A DNA stretch of 64,000 bases. Origin: Brevibacterium permense. Its GTDB lineage: Bacteria > Actinomycetota > Actinomycetes > Actinomycetales > Brevibacteriaceae. Below, piece by piece: positions 43,875-52,640 of the stretch. How positions within the stretch are numbered: position 1 is the stretch's first letter; each line of letters begins with the position of its first letter. The stretch lies in contig NZ_QYCP01000079.1 in assembly GCF_025506275.1 (NCBI RefSeq), positions 1-64,000 of the forward strand, written 5' to 3'. Position numbers and translations under genes: made by a program. Under the pieces are notes generated by a model that saw only the letters and a program-made list of their open reading frames with translations, had not been told where the DNA came from and did no database searches.

Positions 43875-45122
43875 TCAGCCGCGAGCGCGCCGGTCGATGC
43901 GCAGCACAGTTTCGAACAGGACAGAGATGCCCGGCATGATGTCGGACAAGTCGGTGAATTCCTCAGGGCAGTGGCTGCGTCCGTCGACCGAGGGGACGAA
44001 GATCATGCCGACCTGGGTCTTCGCCGCGATGATCCCGGCATCGTGTCCGGCCCCGGAGAACATTGTGGCGCGTGTGAGACCGAGTTCGTCGGCCACCTCC
44101 GTGATGGTGGAGGCGATCGGCTCATGCAGAGGGACCGGCGCATCGTCGGTGGTCCATTCGATTTCGACCTCCACTCCGCGTTTCTCGGCCTCGCTGCCCG
44201 CCGCCGCAGTGAGCCGACGCTGAGCTTCGTTGAGCCAGGAGCCCTCGGGGCCTCGGAACTCTCCTTCGAGACTCGCGTTCTGCGAGACTACGTTGACGGC
44301 TTCCGGGGTGAAGCGGATCTGTCCGCTGGTGCCGCGCGTGTTCGCACCCGATTCGGCGATCGACTCCACGGCCAGCACCGTCCCGGCCGCCGCGCAGCCG
44401 GCATCGGACCGCACATCCATCGGGGTGGTGCCCGCATGGTCCTGACGGCCGGTGAAGAGGGCCCGGAAGTGATTGATCCCCGTGATCGTCTCGACGACGC
44501 CGATCTGTCGTCCGGCGCGTTCGAGTTCGGGCCCCTGTTCGATGTGAAGCTCGAGGAACGCCGTGACCGGGGTGAAATCGTAGGCCGCGCCGAGGAAGTC
44601 CCCAGGGTCGATGCGTGACTCCGGCAGAGCCTCGGCGAGGCTGCGTCCGCTGGGATCCGTGGCCGCCAAGGTGCTGCGGTCGACCTGCCCGGTCATCGCG
44701 CGGGAGCCGACGCAGAAGAGACCGAAGTCATTGGGCTCTTCGTTGAAGAACACCACGACCACCAGATCGTGATCGACACGGACGCCGTGCTCCTGGATAA
44801 GCCGCACGACCTCGATCGCGCCGAGTACACCGACGATCCCATCGAATCGTCCACCACCGTCGACCGTGTCGGTGTGGGATCCGAGCATGATCTGACGACC
44901 ACCGAGGCGGCCGGGCAGCACTCCGATGACATTGCCGGCACCGTCGATGCGGGTGTCCATCCCTGCCTGCCGCATCAGCCTGCGGGCGAATTCTCGCCCC
45001 GAAACGTCGAACTCACTCAGGGCGCGCCTGGTCCAGCCGGGACGGTCGGAGTCGGTCAACGTCGACAGTTCGGTGAGTTCGGCAGCGACGCGGTCGCGTG
45101 CGGGGGTGATCATGCTCATCAT
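43875..45122 (-). CDS. M20-family hydantoinase/carbamoylase-type amidohydrolase
   Basis: A 415-aa zinc amidohydrolase of the AllC/N-carbamoyl-amino-acid hydrolase group. The dinuclear zinc ligands are visible: His in LGSHTDTV, Asp in GRFDGIVG, Glu in FFNEEPNDFG, and His in SHCPEEF; FLELHIEQGPELE and SGAGHDAGI are typical. It would hydrolyse an N-carbamoyl or ureido bond (allantoate, ureidopropionate or carbamoyl amino acid). ATG 45122 follows GAGGA. It is 26 bp upstream of sulP on the same strand, so the two may be co-transcribed; a shared nitrogen substrate is only a guess. Confidence 0.87.
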   Translation of the reverse strand: MMSMITPARDRVAAELTELSTLTDSDRPGWTRRALSEFDVSGREFARRLMRQAGMDTRIDGAGNVIGVLPGRLGGRQIMLGSHTDTVDGGGRFDGIVGVLGAIEVVRLIQEHGVRVDHDLVVVVFFNEEPNDFGLFCVGSRAMTGQVDRSTLAATDPSGRSLAEALPESRIDPGDFLGAAYDFTPVTAFLELHIEQGPELERAGRQIGVVETITGINHFRALFTGRQDHAGTTPMDVRSDAGCAAAGTVLAVESIAESGANTRGTSGQIRFTPEAVNVVSQNASLEGEFRGPEGSWLNEAQRRLTAAAGSEAEKRGVEVEIEWTTDDAPVPLHEPIASTITEVADELGLTRATMFSGAGHDAGIIAAKTQVGMIFVPSVDGRSHCPEEFTDLSDIMPGISVLFETVLRIDRRARG

Positions 45123-45194
45123 CGAGTCCTCTCTCGAGCCGGTGCAAGGGTGTCCGCGAACCTCTACCGACAGTGCAGGTTCGGTCGTGTTCGT

Positions 45195-45929
45195 CTACTT
45201 CAGGCTCACTCCGGATCCGTGGAGGCGGACCTGCAGCCCCGCCTCGGTGGCGGTGATATCGGTGAGTTCCAGTCCGGCGGGCAGGAAGTCGAGATCGATG
45301 ACGATATCGGAGATCGCCGAGGTGAGGAAGCCGGGCAGTCGGTCGACGGAGATCTCCGCCGATCCCAGCCTGATGGTCGAGGCGTCGACGACGGCCCGTC
45401 TGCCATCGGCCTTCGGGTCGATGCCCACGAGCAGATCCTGACCAAGCATCGACCCCTTGAGGAAGAGCTGCCCGTCGAGGGTCGTGAACGTCATGCCCTC
45501 GGGCAGGTTCGCATGCTCGGAGGCAAGCTCGTCCAGGGTCGAATGGGGGAGGACCGCCGTGCTGTCGACGGTGCCGATGGGCCGCGACGTGTCGGTGGGC
45601 ACGTCATAGAGCTTCGCATCGACATCGGTGAAGTCGACGCCCTCATAGCTCGCCTGATCGGCGGTGATGTGGACGGAGTCGAGCTTGCCGGCCGCCATCT
45701 GAGTGAGCACGGGGAAGCCTTCGACGGAGACATCGGCCTCACCGTAGTCGGCGAGTCCATCGGCGATGCGCTGCTCCGTGGTGTAGTCGACGATCCGGTC
45801 GGCCGCGATCACCCCGATGACTAGGGTGAGGACGATGACGACCGCGGAGAAGATGAGCGTCGTCCGACGGCTGCGACGTCGTGGCCGGTCGTCCGGCCGC
45901 GGGTACTGAAGAGTCTGCGCCGTGGTCAT
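45195..45929 (-). CDS. DUF2993 (LmeA-like) membrane-anchored protein
   Basis: A 244-aa protein with a short basic cytoplasmic N-terminus (RPRRRSRR), one transmembrane helix (about 24-45) and an extracytoplasmic DUF2993 domain of beta strands such as ADVSVEGFPVLTQMAAGKLD and GLELTDITATEAGLQVRLHG. In mycobacteria LmeA of this family binds phosphoinositides and supports lipomannan elongation. I use ATG 45929; ATG 45938 is possible. It stands between the amidohydrolase and lut genes without clear coupling. Confidence 0.82.
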   Translation of the reverse strand: MTTAQTLQYPRPDDRPRRRSRRTTLIFSAVVIVLTLVIGVIAADRIVDYTTEQRIADGLADYGEADVSVEGFPVLTQMAAGKLDSVHITADQASYEGVDFTDVDAKLYDVPTDTSRPIGTVDSTAVLPHSTLDELASEHANLPEGMTFTTLDGQLFLKGSMLGQDLLVGIDPKADGRRAVVDASTIRLGSAEISVDRLPGFLTSAISDIVIDLDFLPAGLELTDITATEAGLQVRLHGSGVSLK

Positions 45930-46002
45930 GGGCTCCATTGTTGCGCACTCGCCGGTCTGTTCGCATTCGCCGGTCCGGCAGAATCGACCGCTCTCGATCC
46001 GC

Positions 46003-46725
46003 TCATCCGTTGAGGATGATGACATCGAGGGTGCGTGGTCCGTGCACTCCCTCGACCCGGCTGAGCTCGATATCGCTCGTGGCCGACGGCCCCGAGATGA
46101 ACGTCAGCGGCGCGTGCGCGTCGAGGCGGGCGATCCCCTCCGGCACGATGTCGACGATGTCGCCCGTCCGGACGATGCACACATGGTGGTCGGGCACCAA
46201 CGTGATCGCCCGTCGTCCGCACTCGTCCGATCCGTCAAGGACGATCGTCCCGGTCTGCGCGATCGCCACCGCCGAGGCAGTCACCACCGCTCCTTGACCG
46301 TCAAGGTCGTCGACGCTGAGCTCCTCACCCGGAGCATCGACCCTCGCCTCACCGGAGAAGCCCTGCAGCCAGGTCTCGTCGAGACCGCTGGGGACGACGA
46401 CCGAGGAGTGGTCGCCGATGAGTTCGGCGATCGTCTCGCTCGGATCGCCGTCGGCGCGGTGCACGTTCGCCTTGTAGTCGACGAGGCGGTCGATGAGCAG
46501 TTCGACGAGGCCCTCACCCGTGTGCGTGCCCTCATGGTGGTAGCCGGCGTCGGCGGCCGTGGCGGCAGTGTTCGCCGAGGCGACACGGCCCGATTCGGCA
46601 TGTGCCGTGCCGCCGGTACCGCGTACCGTCGTCCGCGGAGACGACGACACGTATTCCCCGCCGCCGCGGCGGCCGAGTGCTTCGCTGATGCGGGCGAGGA
46701 TCTCCTCGCGGGCGGTGTCGGTCAT
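46003..46725 (-). CDS. lutC: Lactate utilization protein C (LUD domain)
   Basis: A 240-aa LUD-domain protein, third member of the LutABC iron-sulfur complex that oxidises L-lactate to pyruvate. The domain shows SSVVVPSGLDETWL, VTASAVAIAQTGTIVLDGSDECGRR and the closing ISGPSATSDIELSRVEGVHGPR, a strongly conserved signature. The ATG at 46725 overlaps the lutB stop (ATGA). The first ~70 residues are Gly/Ala-rich and variable. Confidence 0.92.
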   Translation of the reverse strand: MTDTAREEILARISEALGRRGGGEYVSSSPRTTVRGTGGTAHAESGRVASANTAATAADAGYHHEGTHTGEGLVELLIDRLVDYKANVHRADGDPSETIAELIGDHSSVVVPSGLDETWLQGFSGEARVDAPGEELSVDDLDGQGAVVTASAVAIAQTGTIVLDGSDECGRRAITLVPDHHVCIVRTGDIVDIVPEGIARLDAHAPLTFISGPSATSDIELSRVEGVHGPRTLDVIILNG

Positions 46726-48245
46726 CGCTGTCCCTCCTCGTCGCGGTCGTCCGCGTCCTCTTCGGCCCACAGCTGTCGGAAGCTCTTCTCCGGCAGGGCC
46801 GGGATGTCGCGGCTCGAGGTCCAGGCACCGGCGATTCCGGGCAGAGCGTTGATCTGCTCACCGCCGGTGACCTTGTGCGCGAGGGGCAGTCCCTTCTCTG
46901 CCGCGGCCATCCGCTTCCCGTCGCCCATCATCCACGACGCGCCGGTGAGGGCGGTGTCGAGCTGGGAGGACACGGGGGAGTGGTTGGCTTTGACATCTTC
47001 GCCCCGCAGATGGACGAGGATCTCCGGGATGTTGATCTTCACGGGGCACACGTCGTAGCAGGCGCCGCACAGGCTCGACGCGTACGGCAGTGAACCGTTG
47101 CCCTGTTCTTCGACTCCCGTGAGCAGCGGGGACAGGATCGCTCCGATCGGCCCCGGATAGGTCGAGCCGTAGGCGTGGCCGCCGGTGCGTTCGTAGACGG
47201 GGCAGACGTTCATGCATGCCGAGCAGCGGATGCAGTTGAGCGCCGTACGTCCGTGCTCATCGGCCAGGGCCCGGGTGCGTCCGTTGTCGAGGAGAACGAG
47301 ATGGACGTTCTGCGGACCGTCTCCCTCGGACTTTCCCGTCCAGAATGAGGTGTACGGGTTCATCCGCTCACCCGTCGACGAGCGTGGCAGCAGCTGCAGG
47401 AACACCTCGAGATCGGCGAACCTCGGCAGCAGCTTCTCGATGCCCATGACGGTGATGAGAGTCTCCGGCAAGGTCAGGCACATGCGCCCGTTGCCCTCGG
47501 ACTCGACCACGCCGAGGGTGCCGGTCTCCGCGATGCCGAAGTTCGCTCCGGAGATCGCGACCTTCGTGGTGAGGAATTTGTGGCGCAGGTGTCGGCGGGC
47601 CGCCTCGGCGAGGACGGCAGGTTCGTTCGTCAGCTCCCCGGCGTCGGGCATCTTGTCCATGAAGATCTCACGGATCTCATCCCGGTTGCGGTGGATGGCG
47701 GGAACGAGGATGTGGCTGGGTTTGTCCTCGCCGAGCTGGACGATGAGTTCGGCCAGATCCGTCTCGAACGCATCGATGCCTTCGGCCTCGAGATGCTCGT
47801 TGAGACCGATCTCCTGGGTGGCCATCGACTTGACCTTGATGACCTCACGGCGGCCGGTCTCGAGCACCGGCGCATTGTCCTCGACGAGTTCGGTGACGAT
47901 GGCATTGGCCTCATCGGCGTCGCGGGCCCAGTGGATGATGCCGCCGGCGGCGGTGAATGCCTCTTCGAACTGCGCGAGGTACTCGGGCAGGTTCTCCATC
48001 ACTTCGTTCTTCGTGGTCTCACCGGCGTCGCGCAGGGCTTCCCAGTCGTCGAGCTCGGAGACGACGTCGGCGCGCTTGGACCGAATCGTCGAGGTGGCAT
48101 GCCCGATGTTGTTGCGCAGCTGCTGGTTGCTCAGATGTTCGTGCGAGACCTCGGGAAAGGTCCCGGCTTCGATGATGTTGCCCTGCCCGCCGGGCAGATC
48201 GCTGCGTCGCTTCGACGGCAGCAGCGGCATTCCCAGAAAGGTCAT
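46722..48245 (-). CDS. lutB: Lactate utilization iron-sulfur protein LutB
   Basis: A 507-aa protein with an N-terminal LUD-like domain and a C-terminal pair of 4Fe-4S motifs, CIRCSACMNVCPVYE and CGACYDVCPVKINIPE. It also has the family stretch ANFGIAETGTLGVVESEGNG. In B. subtilis LutABC is needed for growth on L-lactate; the complex is cytoplasmic or membrane-associated. Overlaps of 4 bp on both sides show it is translated together with lutA and lutC. Confidence 0.94.
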   Translation of the reverse strand: MTFLGMPLLPSKRRSDLPGGQGNIIEAGTFPEVSHEHLSNQQLRNNIGHATSTIRSKRADVVSELDDWEALRDAGETTKNEVMENLPEYLAQFEEAFTAAGGIIHWARDADEANAIVTELVEDNAPVLETGRREVIKVKSMATQEIGLNEHLEAEGIDAFETDLAELIVQLGEDKPSHILVPAIHRNRDEIREIFMDKMPDAGELTNEPAVLAEAARRHLRHKFLTTKVAISGANFGIAETGTLGVVESEGNGRMCLTLPETLITVMGIEKLLPRFADLEVFLQLLPRSSTGERMNPYTSFWTGKSEGDGPQNVHLVLLDNGRTRALADEHGRTALNCIRCSACMNVCPVYERTGGHAYGSTYPGPIGAILSPLLTGVEEQGNGSLPYASSLCGACYDVCPVKINIPEILVHLRGEDVKANHSPVSSQLDTALTGASWMMGDGKRMAAAEKGLPLAHKVTGGEQINALPGIAGAWTSSRDIPALPEKSFRQLWAEEDADDRDEEGQR

Positions 48246-49237
48246 CGCAGGCTCCCTCCGCTCACTTCTGCTCCTTCGCTCGGCGCCCGCAGCGGGTCTT
48301 CCTTCGTCGACGCGAGGATCCGGGCCAGATGGACCGCGGCTTGACCGACGCGGAACCCGGACTGGGTGCGGCTCGGCTCGGCCGGAGAGGTGCCTCGACG
48401 GCCTGCGGTGAGGTGGTCGTCATCGTCGGCACCGACGACCGTCGTCAGCGTCTCGGTCGAGTGCCCCCGCTCATCGGTCGGGCTCGTCTCCTTGACGTGG
48501 ACGGTGGTGACGTCCGGGGCGCCGTCGAAATGTCCGGTGCGGTCGAACCGCGACATCCCGCCGCCGATGTGCAGCAGACAGGAGGCATCGCCGCCGGTGC
48601 ACACATCGGCTTCGGTCGCCTGGATGGTGCGGACCTTGTCGGCGAGCATCGCCGAGGACACCTCCGGGTTCTTCACGGAGAACGTGCCGCCGAAACCGCA
48701 GCAGGAATCGGCCAGAGGCAGTTCGACGAAGTCGATGTCCTCGACGGACCGGACGAGGGAGGACTGACGGTCACCGAGACGCAGCAGCCGCATTCCGTGG
48801 CACGACGGGTGATACGTCACACGGTGCGGGAAATAGGAACCGAGATCGGCCGCGGCATCAGTGACGCCTTGGACGTCGGTGAGGAACTGGGTGAGCTCAT
48901 AGGTGCGGCCGGCCACCTCGGCGGCTGCGGAGGCCAGGGCGTCATTGCCCATCCGCGCCGCGACCATCGGCTGCTGGTGGCCGAGCGAGGCCACGCAGGA
49001 AGCGGACGGGGCGACGGCGACATCCCATTCGGTGCTCGTGAAGGCGCGCACATGGTTGGCGATGACCGGTTCCGCCTGTGCGAACTTGCCGGAGTTGATA
49101 TGCATCTGCCCGCAGCAGGACTGCCCTTCGGGGAAGATGACCTCGTGGCCCAGCCTGCGCAGAATACTCACGGTTGCCTGCGCAACCTCGGGATACATCG
49201 CATCGACGATGCAGGTGGCGAACAGTGCGATCCTCAT
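48242..49237 (-). CDS. lutA: Lactate utilization protein LutA (CCG-domain subunit)
   Basis: A 331-aa protein with two cysteine-rich CCG domains: FATCIVDAMYPEVAQAT with GQSCCGQMHINSG, and YHPSCHGMRLLRLG with ADSCCGFGGTFSVKNPEVS. They bind an iron-sulfur or heterodisulfide-reductase-type cluster. After about residue 240 an unusual ~90-aa Asp/Thr/Ser-rich tail follows, not typical of LutA (about 240 aa elsewhere). ATG 49237 follows GGAGG. No lutR-like regulator or lactate permease is adjacent. Confidence 0.93.
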   Translation of the reverse strand: MRIALFATCIVDAMYPEVAQATVSILRRLGHEVIFPEGQSCCGQMHINSGKFAQAEPVIANHVRAFTSTEWDVAVAPSASCVASLGHQQPMVAARMGNDALASAAAEVAGRTYELTQFLTDVQGVTDAAADLGSYFPHRVTYHPSCHGMRLLRLGDRQSSLVRSVEDIDFVELPLADSCCGFGGTFSVKNPEVSSAMLADKVRTIQATEADVCTGGDASCLLHIGGGMSRFDRTGHFDGAPDVTTVHVKETSPTDERGHSTETLTTVVGADDDDHLTAGRRGTSPAEPSRTQSGFRVGQAAVHLARILASTKEDPLRAPSEGAEVSGGSLR

Positions 49238-49546
49238 CTGACCTCCGAGCCGGACGCTGTGCTTTGCGGTTGGCGGGATCGGCATCCGACCGGGACGAAG
49301 CCGTGGTCGGAAACGGTCCTTGTCACTCCGTGCTCAGACCGTAGCACCGGGACCTGACGCGGCAAATGTGCGCGACCGGACGGGCGCGCCGGTGCGCGGA
49401 TCACTGCGAAAGTCCGGCCGCCTCGGGGGAGGGGCAAGCGATTTAGATCCCATGACCCTGCGCTAATCTCCTGCGCCGGTCGGTGCGGGCAGCGACGCAC
49501 GCGCAGACCCATTTACCTGGGAGGGGACCGCCCATAGGATGACGAT

Positions 49547-50467
49547 ATGGATTCCCAGCGCACACAGAACATCAGAACGGTCTCGGCCCGCATCAACTCC
49601 TTCCACTCGTCGATCTACTTCTCGCAGACGGTCGGCGCCGAGTACGCCAAGTACGGACTCGAACCCGGTGTCGAAGGCAATATGGCCGCCCGTTCGGCTC
49701 CGCTGGGACGGGTGAATCCCGGAGTCGTGTCCGCCGCGTACTACAATTACTCCCCGAATTTCGTGGCCGGAATGCTGCCGCGCCTGTGGGAGACGGTGAG
49801 CCCGGAGCAGATGGTCCAGGCCCGCTTCGACGCAGTGGGCGCGTATATGGCCGAACTCTTCGGTGACCGTGACGACATCGCCCTGCTCACCGAGGCGGCC
49901 ACCCAGATGACGGAGACGTTGGCACCCGTCCTCGCCGCCATGGACTTCGCCGGTCGTGCCCTGGCCGCGGCCACCGCCGATGCCATCGGCGGCCACCAGG
50001 CGAGCACCGCGTTCGAGAAGATGTGGGACGTGGCGACCGTGGCCCGCGAGTTCCGCGGCGACGGCCATGTCGCCTCCCTCGTCACGGCCGGTGTGCCCGG
50101 AATCGACGCCCTCATGCTCGACGTCGCGACGGGTGCCGGGTTCCGTCCGCGAGCGGCGCAGAAGACGCGCGGCTACACCGATGAGGAATGGCAGACCGCG
50201 CAGTCCAGGCTCGCCGAGGCGGGGCTGATCACCGTGGACAAGGATGACCGCGGGCACGACCTTCCCCTCATCACCGAGGCGGGACGTGACCTGAAGGAAC
50301 AGGTCGAAAGCCTCACCGACGGCACCGTTGCAGCCGCGTGGTCCGTCCTCGACGATCAGACGATCGAATCTCTGCTCTCGCCGAGCCGTGACCTGCTGCG
50401 CGTCATTGCGAAGTCCGGTGCCTTCCCTTCGAACATCTTCGCCCGCCCCGAGAAGAAGGCCGGCTGA
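49547..50467 (+). CDS. SCO6745-family (MarR-fold-like) protein
   Basis: A 306-aa protein of the actinobacterial SCO6745 group. Typical segments are INSFHSSIYFS, AARSAPLGRVNPGVVSAAYYNYSP and EFRGDGHVASLVTAGV. The last third (GYTDEEWQTAQSRLAEAGLIT, then HDLPLITEAGRDLKEQVE) resembles a winged-helix like MarR proteins. Its biochemical role is unknown. It is convergent with the SulP pseudogene, whose frame remnants run into its 3' end. Confidence 0.8.
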   Translation: MDSQRTQNIRTVSARINSFHSSIYFSQTVGAEYAKYGLEPGVEGNMAARSAPLGRVNPGVVSAAYYNYSPNFVAGMLPRLWETVSPEQMVQARFDAVGAYMAELFGDRDDIALLTEAATQMTETLAPVLAAMDFAGRALAAATADAIGGHQASTAFEKMWDVATVAREFRGDGHVASLVTAGVPGIDALMLDVATGAGFRPRAAQKTRGYTDEEWQTAQSRLAEAGLITVDKDDRGHDLPLITEAGRDLKEQVESLTDGTVAAAWSVLDDQTIESLLSPSRDLLRVIAKSGAFPSNIFARPEKKAG

Positions 50468-50477
50468 GACGCGACCA

Positions 50478-51636
50478 GCTCTGCCGTGCCCACTCCACAT
50501 GTGAGCGGGCATGGTCGAGGGCAGCCGACAGCTCATCGAAGAGAAGCTTGTGGTGGCGCAGTGCGGTGAGCCCCCCCCGACCTGTTCGAACAGTCCGGCC
50601 CGGCTGTCTCTGACGCCCTTGATGAGCACCGTGATCCCGCGGCGCTCGAAGGCTGTGACCATATCGGTGAGGATGCGGGCGCCGGTGGCGTCGACGAGTT
50701 CGTGCTGCGACATGCGCAGCACGACGGCCTCGACTCCCCGCAGCCCCAGAACCTCATCCGAGATGCGATCGGCCGGGGCGAAGAACAGCGGTCCGTGGAA
50801 ATGGACGATCGCGATCCTCTCATCACGCGGATCCTCGGACTCTGATTCCGAGAGTCGTTCGATGCGCACCGAGGTGAGCGACGACAGCTTCCGCAGAGCG
50901 GAAGACCGCGGCAACGACGACGCCGATGCCCACGGCGACGATGAGGTTGAATGAGATGGTGATGAGCGCAGTGATGACGAACCCGACGGCATCGGACTTC
51001 GTCGAGCGCAGAATCGACCGCGTCGTCTTGAGATCGACCATCCGGACCGCCGTGACGAAGAGGACGCCGCCGAGGGCCGCCAGCGGAATCCGACTCACCG
51101 GTCCCGCAGCCACCGGCACGATGAGCAGCAGCACGGCCGCGTGGACGATCGAGGCCAGGCGCGTGCGACCGCCGGCACGGATGTTCACGGGGGTGCGGGC
51201 GATTGCATCGGTGGCAGGGATGCCGCCGAAGAGCGACGATCGGCACGAGGACGACGGCCACGGCACCGGTGGGACCGGAGATCTGCAGGTGGGATCCGCC
51301 GAAGCCCAGAGCCAGGGGCGGGGCGACGATGCCGACGGTGGCGCCGGCGAGGAGGTCCTTCGGCCAGGAGCGGCGGGTCTCACGGTAGTCGGCGACCGAC
51401 GGCAGCAGACATGGTTGGCCCGACGTTCGGATTCGACGAGACGGTGGCGCCGCAGCACCGCGAGATGCTGCGAGAGGTGCGAGGCCTCGAGCGCAGTCTC
51501 GGCCTGCAGACCGGCCACACTCCTCGTCGTTGCCGGAGAGGAGCTCGAGGATCCGGATGCGGAAAGGGTGGGCAGGGCCCTTGAAGAGGTTCGCCTTGAC
51601 CTCGTACAGGGGTCGCTGAAGCTGATTCAACGGCAT
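50478..51636 (-). pseudogene. Decayed ArsR-regulator/SulP-transporter locus
   Basis: Pieces of an ArsR helix-turn-helix and a SulP permease are scattered over several frames. MPLNQLQRPLYEVKANLFKG starts at 51636; ASHLSQHLAVLRRHRLVESE is in a second frame; WPKDLLAGATVGIVAPPLAL returns to the first. The permease then jumps from LALGFG to LQISGPTGA, lacking about 25 residues, and most of its middle (~200 residues) is missing before AALGGVLFVTAVRMVDLKT. A STAS domain (VRIERLSESES, MSQHELVDATGARILTDM) follows in a third frame, and a run of G near 50573-50580 breaks it again. At least four lesions make it non-functional. Confidence 0.88.
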
Positions 51637-51692
51637 GATGAAACCATCTTTCGAAAGCTCGGGTTCAGATCCGGCTGGTCTCAGAGAATGAA

Positions 51693-51724
51693 CAGCCCGG
51701 TTCCGCAGCTGCGGAACCGGGCTG
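51693..51724. terminator. 32-base perfect palindrome, terminator of orn
   Basis: Bases 51693-51708 are the exact reverse complement of 51709-51724, with no spacer (the hairpin would have a 4-nt loop from its centre). It lies 28 bp after the orn stop on the minus strand and is followed there by TTCATTCTC. Confidence 0.75.
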
Positions 51725-51752
51725 TGCTCACGATCGCCTCGGAAGGCGGCGG

Positions 51753-52373
51753 TCAGTCCTCGTCGGTCACCTTCGGGTAGGCCTCAGCCACCTTAGCGGC
51801 AATCGATTTCGCCTCATCGGAACTCGGCCCCTCGGCGGAGAACACGGCCTTCCGGTAGTACTGGAGCTCGATGATCGAGTCGATGATGTCTCCGAGTGCA
51901 CGGTGGCCACCGTGCTTGGCCGGTGCCTGGAAGTAAGCGCGTGGGAACCACTGCTTGGACAGTTCCTTGATCGAGGAGACGTCGATGATCCGGTAGTGCA
52001 GGTGCTCGACGAGTTCGGGCATCTGTTTGGTGAGGAACACCTTGTCGGTGCCGACCGAGTTCCCTCCCAGCGGTGCCTTGCCGGCCTCGGGGACATGCTT
52101 CTTCACGTATTCGAGGACTCGGGTCTGCGCCTCGGCGACGGTGGTGCCTGCGTCGAGTTCAGTGATCAGGCCCGAGGTGGTGTGCATGTTCGTGACGAAT
52201 TCGTTCATGTTCGCCCGTGCATCCGCCGAGGGCTTGATGACGATGTCGATTCCGTCGTCGAGGGGGTTGAGCTCGAAGTCGGTGACGATCGCAGCCACCT
52301 CGATGAGTTCGTCCCGCACCTCGTCGAGGCCGGTCATTTCGCAGTCGATCCACACAATTCTGTTGTTGCTCAC
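51753..52373 (-). CDS. orn: Oligoribonuclease
   Basis: A 206-aa DEDDh 3'-5' exoribonuclease that degrades 2-5-nt RNA fragments and linear di-GMP. The metal-binding acids are seen in IVWIDCEMTGLD, NSVGTDKVFL and IIDVSSIKELS, with the catalytic His and last Asp in HGGHRALGDIIDSI. It starts at ATG 52373 and is monocistronic. The 267 bases between it and the divergent gene at 52641 contain no further ORF and must hold both promoters. Confidence 0.95.
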   Translation of the reverse strand: MSNNRIVWIDCEMTGLDEVRDELIEVAAIVTDFELNPLDDGIDIVIKPSADARANMNEFVTNMHTTSGLITELDAGTTVAEAQTRVLEYVKKHVPEAGKAPLGGNSVGTDKVFLTKQMPELVEHLHYRIIDVSSIKELSKQWFPRAYFQAPAKHGGHRALGDIIDSIIELQYYRKAVFSAEGPSSDEAKSIAAKVAEAYPKVTDED

Positions 52374-52640
52374 CCGCCCAGCTTAGAGCAGACAGCAGGG
52401 AACGGGACATTCCAGGGTGCAATCGGAACCCCTCCGCGGCTGAGTCACGGCCGCCTCGGCGAGGGTGGGGTCGGGGTGATCGTCAGACTGTTGATCGGGA
52501 ACGGCCCGGGGGAGAGTCGGGCGTGTGAACGTCGACACACACTGAGCGTGCGCACAAAGTCGATGTCCGGTATGTGACTTAAACTTGAAGAGTCCCCGAA
52601 CTGGGGTGCCATTTTTGCTCGGCTGAGGGAAGGTTCGCTC

